Origin: Mariprofundus erugo
Lineage (GTDB): Bacteria > Pseudomonadota > Zetaproteobacteria > Mariprofundales > Mariprofundaceae
Assembly (NCBI RefSeq): GCF_005818865.1
Contig: NZ_VBRY01000006.1
Span: 124,001 to 188,000 of the forward strand
Length of the DNA: 64,000 bases
Direction: 5' to 3'
Shown: positions 1-9,275 of the stretch, piece after piece
Layout: each line of letters starts with the position of its first letter
How positions within the stretch are numbered: position 1 is the first letter of the stretch
Position numbers and translations under genes: made by a program
Notes under the pieces: generated by a model
Database searches by the model: none
The model's input: the letters and a program-made list of their open reading frames with translations, nothing else
Told to the model about the DNA's origin: nothing

Positions 1-903
1 TCCGGCCATCGTCCGCGCGTCAAGGGTGGTTACTTCCCGGTTCCGCCAATCGACTCCCTGCATGAGATCCGCAGTGACATGTCTCTGGTCATGAGCGATC
101 TGGGCATCCACATGGAAGCGCATCACCACGAAGTGGCGACCGCTGGTCAGTGCGAGCTGGCAATGAAGTTTGCCGAGCTGATTCAGAAGGCTGACGAAGT
201 ACAGTGGTACAAGTATGTGGTACACAACGTTGCTCATGCCCATGGCAAGACCGCAACCTTCATGCCTAAGCCAATCTATGGCGACAACGGCTCCGCCATG
301 CACGTTCACCAGTCTCTCTGGCTCAATGGCAAGAACCTGTTCGCAGGCGACAAGTATGCCAACCTGTCTCAGGAAGCACTGTGGTACATCGGTGGTATCA
401 TCAAGCATGCCAAGGCTCTGAACGCAATCACCAACGCTTCTACCAACTCCTACAAGCGTCTGGTTCCTGGCTTCGAAGCACCTGTGATGCTGGCTTACTC
501 CAACCGTAACCGCTCTGCGTCCATCCGTATTCCGGTTGTTAACTCCAATCCGGCTCGCCGTATCGAAGTTCGCTTCCCTGACTGCACCTCCAACCCGTAT
601 CTGGCCTTCACTGCCATGATGCTGGCAGGTCTCGACGGTATCGCGAACAAGATTGATCCGGGTGCAGCTGCAGACAAGAACCTGTATGACCTGCCTCCGG
701 AAGAAGGCAAGCTGATCCCGACCGTTTGTGGTGGTCTGGAAGAGGCTCTGATTGCACTCGATGCAGATCGCGACTTCCTCAAGGTTGGCGGCGTCATGGA
801 TGATGACATGATCGATGCCTACATCGAGCTGAAGATGGAAGAGCTCAACGAAGTTCGTATGCGTCCGCATCCGAAGGAAATGGAACTCTACTACTCCTGC
901 TAA
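1..903 (+). CDS. glnA: Glutamine synthetase type I, C-terminal part (5' end outside window)
   Basis: This is the last 300 residues of glutamine synthetase, the ATP-dependent enzyme that makes glutamine from glutamate and ammonia. The reading frame is open from the first base, starting in the conserved [15 protein letters not shown] stretch, so the start lies upstream of the window. Visible GS-I signatures include [14 protein letters not shown] and the adenylylation loop NLYDLPPEE. The tyrosine in that loop is the residue modified by GlnE in enterobacteria, and glnE is the next gene, so covalent control of this enzyme is a safe inference. The C-terminus [13 protein letters not shown] is intact. 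A strong hairpin terminator follows the stop codon, so glnA ends a transcript here. Confidence 0.97.
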   Translation, partial: SGHRPRVKGGYFPVPPIDSLHEIRSDMSLVMSDLGIHMEAHHHEVATAGQCELAMKFAELIQKADEVQWYKYVVHNVAHAHGKTATFMPKPIYGDNGSAMHVHQSLWLNGKNLFAGDKYANLSQEALWYIGGIIKHAKALNAITNASTNSYKRLVPGFEAPVMLAYSNRNRSASIRIPVVNSNPARRIEVRFPDCTSNPYLAFTAMMLAGLDGIANKIDPGAAADKNLYDLPPEEGKLIPTVCGGLEEALIALDADRDFLKVGGVMDDDMIDAYIELKMEELNEVRMRPHPKEMELYYSC

Positions 904-927
904 TCCAGCCGGATTTGCTGATCAGGA

Positions 928-953
928 AAGGCCGCCCATCGGGCGGCCTTTTC
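928..953 (+). terminator. Rho-independent terminator after glnA
   Basis: A 10-bp perfect stem (AAGGCCGCCC / GGGCGGCCTT) with a 3-nt loop ATC is followed by a T-rich run, 25 bases after the glnA stop codon. It separates glnA transcription from glnE. Confidence 0.92.
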
Positions 954-1063
954 TTTTTTATGGCGCAGGTTTGCCCGGATGGTAATAAATCAGTCATCGC
1001 CTGGCAGACGGGCATACATCGGTACTGATTCTCACGTTGTCATCAAACGGTTATAGTTATGCA

Positions 1064-3814
1064 ATGAGCGAACCGATTGATCAGCTGTTAACAGATGTCC
1101 CCCAGTTCCTGCATGCCGATGTGCGCAGGGTATATGCCCATTCGCCGCTGTTTGCCATGCTGATGCGCACAGCCACCCCGGCAGAGTGTAAAAGACTGTT
1201 TGTGGCGGCGGATGCGATCGCGCTGCCGGATGCCAGTGCGAGCTGGATTCCTGATTGTGACAGCAGTGATCTTGTCACCTGCATGCGCCATTTGCGTCAG
1301 TGCAAACATCGGGGCCATCGTCATCTGATCTGGTGGGAGCTCGGCCTGCATGGCGATATGGATCGCTCCTGTCAGGCCATCGCAGACTTTGCCTCCGGGC
1401 TGCTTGATCAGGCGCTGAAGATGGCCATGCGCCTGATTGCTCCGCGTTACGGGGTGATCGAGGCGGGGCGTTTCTGCATTATCGGGCTGGGCAAGCTTGG
1501 CGGCCGTGAACTCAACCTCGGTTCGGATGTCGATCCGCTGTTCATCTGGCAGGGGGAGGGTCATAGCTCAGGCGGGCGGCAGTCACTTCCTGTGGACGAG
1601 TATTATATGCACCTCTCGCGCATGCTGATTCGGTTGATGAGTGAGCGAACGGCCGATGGCATTGTCTGGCCGGTGGATATGCGCCTGCGTCCGGGTGGCG
1701 ACGGTTCGGCCATTGCCCTGCATCTGGAAACAACCCTGTCGCACTATCTTGAGTATGGTCAGACCTGGGAGCGGGCGATGCTGATCAAGTCGCGGCCGGT
1801 GGCAGGTGATCTGCTGCTCGGTCAGGCCTTTATCGAAGGTATTACACCATTTATTTATCGCCGCTATCTCGATTATACCACGGTGGTTGCGCTGGCTGAT
1901 ATGAAACGCCGTATCGACGGGCAGGCCGGTAGTGGCGGCATTGCTGCCGGTTTCGATGTCAAACGGGGTCGTGGCGGAATTCGTGAAATCGAATTTATTA
2001 TCCAGTCGTTGCAGCTGTTGCATGGTGGCCGCAATGTGGCACTGCGGGTGCAGCCGAGCATGCAGGCGATCGATCTTTTGCAGCAGTCCGGCATTATCAA
2101 TGCGGAAGATGTGGCTGAACTGAAGCAGGCCTATCGATTCTGGCGGCGGATGGAGCATGCCATTCAGGCGAGGCGGGGAGAGCAGACGCACCGGTTACCG
2201 GATGATTACCGCCCATATCTGAGCGCTGCCACCGGTATCGAGGATATTGAGCGGCAGATGATCCACCATGCCGCGATCGTTGAAGGTGCATTCAGCCGCT
2301 TTGTTAAACCGGCCGATAGCGGTCAGCCGGAGGCGAACAGCTGGCTGACCGGTCATGCGGATGCCTTGTCATCGGTTGTTGAGGCGGATCGGGAGCGGAT
2401 CGTCATGTCACTGCAGCGGATTGATGAATCGCTGGCCAGAGGCATGCTTCCTGAGCGCAGCCGGGGCGAGGTTGAGCGTATTCTGATCCGTGCCATGCCG
2501 CGCTGGCTCGATGATGAAAATGGTGTCACCGCACTTGAGGCTTTTGCCCGGCTTATTCACTCGATTTCCGGTCGTGCCACCTGGATTGATTTGCTGGCAA
2601 CCCATCAGGGGGCACTGGACTGGCTGATCGGTGTGCTCTCAGCCAGCCAGTATCTGGCCGATCATATTGTCAGGGATCCTTCGTGGCTTGAGTGGCCGCT
2701 GATGGTGGAGCGCAGTGAAACAGATATTCATCATATGGTGGCCGAGCTTGATGGTTTGCGCGATTACGATCATGTCGAGCAGATGCTGGCTGATATCGGT
2801 TACTGGGTGGATCGTGCACGACTGCTGTCGGCACTGGCTGTGGATGCCCATACCGCCGATGCCATGACCATTGGCGGCTGGCTGGCCGATATCGCCGATG
2901 CGGCGACGGCGGCGACGCTGCGCCTGTGCCTGCATCAAATGGATTTGCCGGCAGATTTTCCATTTGTTGCACTGGCGATGGGGAAGCATGGCTCACGTGA
3001 AATGGGGCTGGTATCCGATCTGGATATGGTGTTTGTGCTGGCCGATGAAAATCCTTCCGGCATGGTCGGGCGGCGCAGCATGGGTGAGCATGCCCAGCGT
3101 ATCGGCCGGCGCATGATCCAGTATCTGACCGGTACACCACCGTACGGAGCCGGTTACGAGTTTGATGCCCGTCTGCGCCCATCCGGTCAGTCGGGGGTGC
3201 TGGTCACCAATATCAGCGGTTTTCGCGACTACCAGTTAACCGATGCCCAGACCTGGGAGCATCAGGCCTTATGCCGTGCCCGTCCTGTCGCCGGCCCGGC
3301 TGCTGCACGGGAGATGGTGGCCAAACAGGTGGCGTCCATTCTGGATCTGCCGCGCAACCATTCCGCTCTGGCGGCAGAGGTGATGGAGATGCGTGAGAAG
3401 ATGCTTGCTCACCTGGCCAGCAAAGAGAGTGATATCATCAATCTGAAGCAGGATGCCGGCGGACTGGTTGATATTGAGTTTCTGGCCCAGTACGCGCGTC
3501 TGGCCTTTGGAGGATATCAGCGAAGAACGGTTGATCTGCTCCGGTCTCTGCCTGATTCTGCACCGGATGCATGGCATCAGCAGGCCGAATGGCTGGCAGA
3601 GAGTTATCTGATCTATCGTCAGATGGAGAATGCACTGCGGGTGGAGTTGTGGCGCTCGATCGGCCATTTGCCCAATGATCCGGCGGCCACCGAGTGGGAG
3701 ACCATGCGGCGGCATGCCGCCATTCACTCACCCTTGCAGTTAAAAGAGCGCATGCAGCGGGTCCATGACTGCTTTCATCAATTCATGGCAGCGGAGCTGG
3801 ACCGTTGCGGGTGA
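1064..3814 (+). CDS. glnE: Glutamine synthetase adenylyltransferase / adenylyl-removing enzyme
   Basis: The bifunctional enzyme adds AMP to and removes AMP from glutamine synthetase in response to PII. Two nucleotidyltransferase domains are visible. The N-terminal one carries GLGKLGGRELNLGSDVD at about residue 140, and the C-terminal one carries AMGKHGSREMGLVSDLDMVF at about residue 637; both have the G-K-x-G-x-E-x-x-x-x-SD signature. The length of 916 residues is close to the family's usual ~945. An in-frame TTG nine codons upstream (1037) is possible, but ATG 1064 gives the more usual start; neither has a clear Shine-Dalgarno site. It lies directly downstream of its substrate gene glnA, beyond a terminator, so it has its own promoter or relies on read-through. 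Confidence 0.96.
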   Translation: MSEPIDQLLTDVPQFLHADVRRVYAHSPLFAMLMRTATPAECKRLFVAADAIALPDASASWIPDCDSSDLVTCMRHLRQCKHRGHRHLIWWELGLHGDMDRSCQAIADFASGLLDQALKMAMRLIAPRYGVIEAGRFCIIGLGKLGGRELNLGSDVDPLFIWQGEGHSSGGRQSLPVDEYYMHLSRMLIRLMSERTADGIVWPVDMRLRPGGDGSAIALHLETTLSHYLEYGQTWERAMLIKSRPVAGDLLLGQAFIEGITPFIYRRYLDYTTVVALADMKRRIDGQAGSGGIAAGFDVKRGRGGIREIEFIIQSLQLLHGGRNVALRVQPSMQAIDLLQQSGIINAEDVAELKQAYRFWRRMEHAIQARRGEQTHRLPDDYRPYLSAATGIEDIERQMIHHAAIVEGAFSRFVKPADSGQPEANSWLTGHADALSSVVEADRERIVMSLQRIDESLARGMLPERSRGEVERILIRAMPRWLDDENGVTALEAFARLIHSISGRATWIDLLATHQGALDWLIGVLSASQYLADHIVRDPSWLEWPLMVERSETDIHHMVAELDGLRDYDHVEQMLADIGYWVDRARLLSALAVDAHTADAMTIGGWLADIADAATAATLRLCLHQMDLPADFPFVALAMGKHGSREMGLVSDLDMVFVLADENPSGMVGRRSMGEHAQRIGRRMIQYLTGTPPYGAGYEFDARLRPSGQSGVLVTNISGFRDYQLTDAQTWEHQALCRARPVAGPAAAREMVAKQVASILDLPRNHSALAAEVMEMREKMLAHLASKESDIINLKQDAGGLVDIEFLAQYARLAFGGYQRRTVDLLRSLPDSAPDAWHQQAEWLAESYLIYRQMENALRVELWRSIGHLPNDPAATEWETMRRHAAIHSPLQLKERMQRVHDCFHQFMAAELDRCG

Positions 3815-3880
3815 TTTCCTTGGCGCACGCGATGACGCCAGAGTAGCGTGGCGCTGCTTTTCTGAACCATATTACTGCGG

Positions 3881-5908
3881 ATGGCCGCAATTTCTGGATG
3901 TGACTACATGAGCGATCAAGGCGGCCCGGAGGGTTTACAGGAACTCTTTACGGCACTGAATCTGCAGGAGGATGCACCCGATCCCTGCATAATGGTGATC
4001 TTCGGTGCTTCGGGTGATCTGACCAAGCGACTGCTGATTCCATCGTTGTTTAATCTCTACTGCGATAATCTTCTGCCGGATGCCTTTGCCATTCTCGGTA
4101 TGGCCATGGATGATTTTTCCACCGAATCATTTCGCGACCGCATGAGCGAGGATGTACGCAACTACTCGCGCCAGGATCAGTTTGATGACCATGCATGGTC
4201 GGTCTTTTGCGATAAAATCCATTATATGCAGGGGCGTTTCGATGATGCAGAGGCATTTGCCCGGCTGAAGACGTTTTTGCAGGCACTCGATGGCCGTTAC
4301 GATGCCGGTGGCAATATCCTCTTTTATATGGCTACACCTCCAGCTGTTTTCAGCATGATCTCTACCGGTCTTGAGGCGGTGGGAATGAATGAGGAACATG
4401 ATTACTGGCGGCGTATCATTGTTGAAAAACCGTTCGGGTCGGACCTTGATTCAGCCCGTCAGCTCAACCGCCAGATTCTCACCTACTGGAAAGAGAGTCA
4501 GGTCTATCGTATCGATCATTATCTGGGTAAGGAGACCGTGCAGAATCTGCTCGCCTTCCGCTTTGCCAATGGCATGTTCGAGCCGTTGTGGAATCGTACC
4601 CATATCGATCATATCCAGATCACTGCCACTGAGCAGGTGGGTGTGGAGTGGCGCGGTGGCTATTACGATAAATCGGGTGTGGTCCGCGATATGATCCAGA
4701 ATCATCTGTTTCAGATGATGGCCTACCTTTGCATGGAGCCGCCTGTTTCATTCGAATCCGAGGCTATCCGGAATGAGAAGTTCAAGCTGCTCAGTGCGGT
4801 GCGGATCATGGAGCCGGAAGAGGTACGGGAAAATGCCGTACGTGGTCAGTATGGCGAAGGTGTGAAGCAGGATGGATCACCGGCGAAGCCGTATCGACAG
4901 GAGCATCTGGTGCATCCGGATTCGAATACCGAGACCTATGCGGCCGTGAAGTTGCGCATTGATAACTGGCGCTGGCACGGGGTGCCGGTATTCCTGCGTT
5001 CGGGGAAGGGGTTGCGTACCAAATCCACCGAGATTGTTGTGCAGTTCCGCAGGGCACCCGAATTTACCTTCCGTGGTACACCGGCTGCCGGTCAGCTGGA
5101 AGCCAATCAGCTGATTTTCCGCATTCAGCCCAATGAAGGCATTGAGCTGCGTTTTCTGGCCAAGCGGCCGGGCCCGTCGATGCATATGCGCAAGGTCAAT
5201 ATGAACTTTGAATATGACGAGGCCTTTGTGACCCATCCGGGCACCGGTTACGAAACCATGTTATATGATTGCATGCGCGGCGATGCATCGCTGTTTTCCC
5301 GCTCCGATCTGGTGGAAACATCCTGGCAGATTGTGCAGCCGATTCTGGATGTATGGAAAAGTGAAAAGGCGCGCGATTTTCCCAATTACCCGTTCGGCTC
5401 ATGGGGGCCGAAAGCGGCCTTTGATCTGCCCGCTGCAGCCCACAGGCGCTGGCTGGCCCGCTCGCCGAAACAGGCGTTGTCCCGTGTGCCGATGTTTGAG
5501 GGATCAGGCACGACGATGATCAATGCCTTTGCCATGATGCTCAAGCCGCGTGTGTATAATGCAGGTGACGAGATTGTCCGGCTCGGTTCTGTGGCCGGTG
5601 AGCTGTTCATTATCGAGCAGGGGCGGGTGGAGATGGTGGATGCCCGTGGCTGGGTGAAAGGGGAGCTGAGTGACGGGCAGGTGTTTGGTGAGCTGAGTCT
5701 GCTGTTAACCAAGGAGCGCCAGGCAACGATGCGTGCATTGACCTATTGTGCGATCTATACGCTTGATAAGCGTGATTTCAGCAAGGTGTTGATGGATCGG
5801 CCGCAGTTTGCCGAACGGATGATGCAGGTGGCGCGTGAGCGCTATCATGTGATTGTGAATGCCAATGAACTGATGACGGGTGAGTCGGCGAAGATTGCGG
5901 ACAAATAA
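3881..5908 (+). CDS. zwf: Glucose-6-phosphate 1-dehydrogenase fused to a cyclic-nucleotide-binding-like domain
   Basis: This enzyme oxidises glucose-6-phosphate to 6-phosphogluconolactone with NADP/NAD. The Rossmann motif GASGDLTKR lies at about residues 41-49 and the active-site signature RIDHYLGKE at about 210. The catalytic part ends near residue 520. The protein is 675 residues, against about 490 for ordinary Zwf. The extra ~150 residues look like a CRP-type cyclic-nucleotide-binding domain: glycine-rich beta-roll segments (NAGDEIVRLGSVAGELFIIEQG) and a phosphate-binding-cassette-like FGELSLLLTKERQATMRA near residue 605, retaining the E and the R of that cassette. The domain could make the enzyme ligand-regulated or serve in oligomerisation; the ligand is unknown. 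It is followed 18 bases later by gnd and then pgl. An alternative start is ATG 3908. Confidence 0.95.
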   Translation: MAAISGCDYMSDQGGPEGLQELFTALNLQEDAPDPCIMVIFGASGDLTKRLLIPSLFNLYCDNLLPDAFAILGMAMDDFSTESFRDRMSEDVRNYSRQDQFDDHAWSVFCDKIHYMQGRFDDAEAFARLKTFLQALDGRYDAGGNILFYMATPPAVFSMISTGLEAVGMNEEHDYWRRIIVEKPFGSDLDSARQLNRQILTYWKESQVYRIDHYLGKETVQNLLAFRFANGMFEPLWNRTHIDHIQITATEQVGVEWRGGYYDKSGVVRDMIQNHLFQMMAYLCMEPPVSFESEAIRNEKFKLLSAVRIMEPEEVRENAVRGQYGEGVKQDGSPAKPYRQEHLVHPDSNTETYAAVKLRIDNWRWHGVPVFLRSGKGLRTKSTEIVVQFRRAPEFTFRGTPAAGQLEANQLIFRIQPNEGIELRFLAKRPGPSMHMRKVNMNFEYDEAFVTHPGTGYETMLYDCMRGDASLFSRSDLVETSWQIVQPILDVWKSEKARDFPNYPFGSWGPKAAFDLPAAAHRRWLARSPKQALSRVPMFEGSGTTMINAFAMMLKPRVYNAGDEIVRLGSVAGELFIIEQGRVEMVDARGWVKGELSDGQVFGELSLLLTKERQATMRALTYCAIYTLDKRDFSKVLMDRPQFAERMMQVARERYHVIVNANELMTGESAKIADK

Positions 5909-5926
5909 CAGGAGAGTGGAAATAAT

Positions 5927-6853
5927 ATGAAACTGGCAATGATCGGATTGGGTCGCATGGGCGGCAATATGGTGAAGCGGCTGGCACAGGGTGGTCATGA
6001 CGTGGTGGCCTATGATGTGGATACCACTCCCGGCGCAGCACTGGCCGCCGAATATTCATCGGTTACCGCTGCTACCGATCTGAATGATGTGATTGCACAG
6101 CTGCCTGCGCCGCGTGTGATCTGGGTGATGGTGCCGCATCAGTTTGTCGACAGCACCATTGCTGCATTGCTTGCGGCAGGGGTTGAAGCGGGCGATCTGA
6201 TCATCGATGGCGGTAACTCCAACTATAAGGAAGGCCAGCGTCGCGGCACTGAGCTTGCGGCAAAGGGGATGCTGTTTGCCGATTGCGGTACCTCCGGTGG
6301 TGTGTGGGGTCTTAAAAATGGCTATTCACTGATGATCGGTGGTGAAGATGATGCCATTGCCCTGATTGCACCGGCACTGACCACCCTGGCCTCCAATGAG
6401 GGCAAGGGTTGGGGTCATGTCGGACCGGTGGGAGCCGGCCACTTCGTCAAGATGGTTCATAACGGTATCGAGTACGGCATGATGCAGGCCTTTGCCGAGG
6501 GCTTTGAGCTGATGAAGGCGAAGGATGAGTTTGATCTGGATATGCATCAGATCTCGCGCGTCTGGCAGCATGGTTCGGTGGTCAGCTCATGGCTGCTTGA
6601 TCTGACCGGTGATGCACTGGAGCAGGATGGCGATCTTTCATCGCTGTCCGACTGGATGGATGATTCCGGTGAAGGGCGCTGGACAGTCAATGAATCGATC
6701 GATCTCGGTATTCCGACGCCGGTGCTGACGCTGGCACTGCAGATGCGCTTCCGCAGTCGTCAGAAGGACGCATTTGCCGGCAAGATCGTCAATGCCCAGC
6801 GGGCCGGTTTCGGTGGTCATCCGATTCGTCCGGTGGAATCCTCCGAATCATGA
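5927..6853 (+). CDS. gnd: 6-phosphogluconate dehydrogenase, decarboxylating (short form)
   Basis: This enzyme converts 6-phosphogluconate to ribulose-5-phosphate and CO2. The N-terminal dinucleotide fold reads MIGLGRMGGNMVKRLAQGGH, and the substrate-binding motif reads CGTSGGVWGLKNGYSLMIGG at about residues 123-142. At 308 residues it is the short type found in many bacteria, not the ~470-residue enterobacterial form; short forms are often NAD-dependent, which is inferred here. A good AGGAG site precedes the ATG. The gene overlaps pgl by four bases (ATGA), so the two are probably translationally coupled. Confidence 0.93.
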   Translation: MKLAMIGLGRMGGNMVKRLAQGGHDVVAYDVDTTPGAALAAEYSSVTAATDLNDVIAQLPAPRVIWVMVPHQFVDSTIAALLAAGVEAGDLIIDGGNSNYKEGQRRGTELAAKGMLFADCGTSGGVWGLKNGYSLMIGGEDDAIALIAPALTTLASNEGKGWGHVGPVGAGHFVKMVHNGIEYGMMQAFAEGFELMKAKDEFDLDMHQISRVWQHGSVVSSWLLDLTGDALEQDGDLSSLSDWMDDSGEGRWTVNESIDLGIPTPVLTLALQMRFRSRQKDAFAGKIVNAQRAGFGGHPIRPVESSES

Positions 6854-7521
6854 GTGAGATGTTGTTTGAGTCACCCGCAGAACTGGCCGCTTATGCGGCC
6901 GGGCGGGTGGCTGAGCTCTGTCAGAAAGCGGTAGCTGAAAAGGGTGTGTGCCATCTGGTACTGGCTGGCGGTACTACGCCACGGCTCTGCTATGACTTGC
7001 TGCGACAGATGCCACTGCCATGGGCGTCACTGCATATCTGGTTCGGTGATGAGCGCTGTCTGCCGGTCGGAGATGCCGAGCGTAACGATACCATGGCCGA
7101 TGCGGCGCTGCTCAGGCATGTGCCGATACCGGCAGCGCAGATTCATCGCATGGCGGCAGAAGAGGGGCCGGAATCGGCGGCTGCGGCCTATGCGGCGCTG
7201 CTTGCTGCTGCTCCGGTGATGGATATCGTGCTGCTTGGTATGGGGGAGGATGGGCATACCGCCAGCCTGTTTCCCGCCAATCCGGCCCTGACCGATGTGC
7301 GTCTGGCGGTGCCGGTTTACAACTCGCCCAAGCCACCAGCCGAGCGGGTCAGTATGGGCTATAGCGCACTCAATGCGGCCCGTCATCGTATCTTGATGGT
7401 CACCGGCAAGGGGAAGGCCGATGCGCTGGCGCGCATCCGGGCAGGGGAGCGGTTGCCGATTGCCGCCATTGCCGATGGTGAGTGGCTGATGGATCGTGCT
7501 GCGATGGGATCAACCGACTGA
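6850..7521 (+). CDS. pgl: 6-phosphogluconolactonase (DevB/SOL type)
   Basis: It hydrolyses 6-phosphogluconolactone, the product of Zwf, completing the oxidative branch encoded by zwf-gnd-pgl. Family motifs are LAGGTTPRLCYDLL (residues ~37-50), WFGDERCLPVGDAERN (~62-77) and LLGMGEDGHTASLFP (~131-145). Length, 223 residues, is typical. The start overlaps the gnd stop. The last ~35 codons and the ~95 bases beyond the stop are repeated about 1.5 kb downstream, after the ATPase gene. This copy keeps a perfect hairpin after its stop, whereas the downstream copy has a damaged one. Confidence 0.94.
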   Translation: MSEMLFESPAELAAYAAGRVAELCQKAVAEKGVCHLVLAGGTTPRLCYDLLRQMPLPWASLHIWFGDERCLPVGDAERNDTMADAALLRHVPIPAAQIHRMAAEEGPESAAAAYAALLAAAPVMDIVLLGMGEDGHTASLFPANPALTDVRLAVPVYNSPKPPAERVSMGYSALNAARHRILMVTGKGKADALARIRAGERLPIAAIADGEWLMDRAAMGSTD

Positions 7522-7616
7522 AAAATAGCGGGCCGGCTTATTGCCGGCCCTGCATGTTAAAGCGTCCAGTCTGGCGGATGTGAATCACTCCATAAGTCAT
7601 GCCTGGCACTGTCACT
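7406..7616 (+). repeat. Direct repeat copy 1: pgl 3' end plus downstream flank
   Basis: About 210 bp running from inside the last 39 codons of pgl to roughly 95 bases past its stop, near-identical to 8929-9137 at an offset of about 1522-1523 bp. Differences are scattered substitutions and one single-base indel just after the stop codon. The hairpin GGGCCGGC / GCCGGCCC at 7530-7550 is perfect in this copy, so this is the likely functional end of the zwf-gnd-pgl transcript. Confidence 0.92.
7530..7550 (+). terminator. Possible terminator hairpin after pgl
   Basis: An 8-bp perfect GC stem (GGGCCGGC / GCCGGCCC) with loop TTATT starts 9 bases after the pgl stop. No T-run follows it, so it may stabilise the 3' end or act with a factor instead of being a classical intrinsic terminator. 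The duplicated version at 9052-9072 has a mismatch in the right arm. Confidence 0.5.
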
Positions 7617-7738
7617 GTCATAAAAAATAAAGGCGATTGCCCTGATGTTTCTCGCTGGTTATATTTACTTATATGAAATTATAGCTATAAGTTGCTATAG
7701 GTTGTTATAGACCATGCAGATAATGTTCAGAGGTGTGT

Positions 7739-8938
7739 ATGGACCCGATTAAAAATCCGTTTTCTCCGGGGGCAGGTTCTCCGCCTCCTGAATTGGTTGG
7801 CCGGGATGGGGTGCTTGAACAGGCCAGAATTTTACTGGGGCGGGTGAAGCAAAAGCGGTCCGAGAAAAGTATTCTGCTGACAGGCTTGCGAGGTGTTGGC
7901 AAAACAGTGCTTCTCAATGAGATGGAGCGGATGGCCGGGGACGCCGGATATCGCACGATTCTGATTGAAGCGCACGAAGATAAGTCTCTGGGGATATTGC
8001 TGGCTCCGCATTTGCGCCGTCTTCTTTTTGATATCAACCGTATGGCAGGAGCAGGTGATAAGGTTCGCCGTGGGCTGGCTGTGTTAAAAAGCTTCGTTGG
8101 AGCGATCAAAGTCACAGTCGGCGATATTGAGCTGGGCCTTGATATTGATCCTGAGCAGGGTTCAGCCGACAGTGGTGACCTTGAAGTTGATTTACCCAGT
8201 TTGTTTATCGCTGTGGCTGAAGCTGCAGCCGATAGAGGTGTATGTGTTGCAATACTGATCGATGAGATTCAGTACTTTAAACAGAAAGAGCTGAGCGCCC
8301 TTATTATGGCGATGCACAAGATGCAGCAGCGCCAGCTTCCATTGGTTTTACTTGCTGCCGGTTTGCCCATTTTGCCTGGTCTTGCAGGAGAGTCGAAATC
8401 ATATGCAGAGCGGTTATTCAGTTTTCCTGATATAGGGGCGTTCTCGGAGCATGATGCCAGTCGAGCTTTACAGGAGCCTGTTGAAACAGAGGGGGTACGT
8501 TTTTCCGAAGATGCATTAAAAGAGATCTTCAGGTTGACGCGGGGGTATCCATACTTTCTTCAGGAGTGGGGTTATCAGGCCTGGAACCGGGCCGTTGCCT
8601 CTCCGATCGAGTTTTCTGTGATTCAGGGCGCATCCGAAATTGTGATTGGCCGGTTGGATTTAAACTTTTTCAGAGTGCGATTTGATCGCCTGACACCGAC
8701 AGAGAAGACCTTTCTCCGGGCTATGTCAGAACTCGGCCCAGATCCGCAACGGACGAGCGATATCGCGGATGCTTTGGGGCTGAAAATCAGCAGTATCGGC
8801 CCAACACGCGCTAATCTGATTAATAAAGGAATGATATATAGCCCTTCGTATGGAGAGCTGGCATTTACGGTTCCGCTGTTTGACGAGTTTATGCGCAGAG
8901 CAATGCCGGTTTTTCCTGACGGGGGTCTGCAAGGATAA
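7739..8938 (+). CDS. Stand-alone AAA/STAND-like ATPase of unknown role
   Basis: A 399-residue P-loop ATPase. Walker A is GLRGVGKT at about residues 47-54, Walker B is ILIDEIQYF at about 174-182, and the C-terminal ~100 residues resemble a winged-helix region (LTPTEKTFLRAMSELG, then SDIADALGLKISSIGPTRANL). This layout resembles AAA_16/Orc1-Cdc6-like ATPases that occur as single genes; I infer no specific function. ATG 7739 is chosen because AGAGG precedes it by six bases; a GTG two codons upstream also reads in frame. Base composition is more AT-rich than the neighbours, and the upstream 120 bp is notably AT-rich. The gene is bracketed by two copies of the pgl 3' end, suggesting arrival by recombination. 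Confidence 0.85.
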   Translation: MDPIKNPFSPGAGSPPPELVGRDGVLEQARILLGRVKQKRSEKSILLTGLRGVGKTVLLNEMERMAGDAGYRTILIEAHEDKSLGILLAPHLRRLLFDINRMAGAGDKVRRGLAVLKSFVGAIKVTVGDIELGLDIDPEQGSADSGDLEVDLPSLFIAVAEAAADRGVCVAILIDEIQYFKQKELSALIMAMHKMQQRQLPLVLLAAGLPILPGLAGESKSYAERLFSFPDIGAFSEHDASRALQEPVETEGVRFSEDALKEIFRLTRGYPYFLQEWGYQAWNRAVASPIEFSVIQGASEIVIGRLDLNFFRVRFDRLTPTEKTFLRAMSELGPDPQRTSDIADALGLKISSIGPTRANLINKGMIYSPSYGELAFTVPLFDEFMRRAMPVFPDGGLQG

Positions 8939-9137
8939 AGACGATGCGCTGGCACGCATCAGGGCAGGGGAGCGGTTGCCGATTGCCGCCATTGCCGATG
9001 GGGAGTGGCTGATGGATCGTGCTGCCATGGGATCAACCGATTAAGAATAGCGGGCCGGCTTATTGCCGCCCCTGCATATTAAAGCGTCCAGTCTGGCGGA
9101 TGTGAATCACTCCATAAGTCATGCCTGGCACCGTCAC
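8929..9137 (+). repeat. Direct repeat copy 2 of the pgl 3' end and flank
   Basis: Second copy of the ~210-bp block, beginning inside the last codons of the ATPase gene and ending about 90 bp past the pgl-like stop. It carries scattered substitutions and a mismatch in the hairpin, indicating that it has drifted since duplication, or came from a related strain. Confidence 0.92.
8940..9044 (+). pseudogene. Orphan pgl C-terminal fragment
   Basis: An open stretch encodes about 34 residues nearly identical to the Pgl C-terminus (for example ARIRAGERLPIAAIADGEW), ending in TAA at 9042-9044. It has no N-terminal domain and cannot be an enzyme. It is the coding part of the downstream repeat copy and lies in a different frame from the ATPase whose stop codon abuts it. 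Confidence 0.88.
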
Positions 9138-9275
9138 ATGTCCTGAGCTTTGTTCTGCAGGCAGACTTTTTGCAACAGATTCAGTTGATTCGTCCTTTTA
9201 TAAAACCAACCATTTTGCTACAGTATTAGTGGTTCGCGGTCATGCGACGCATTCACCGCATGCGAGGAGGACAAC

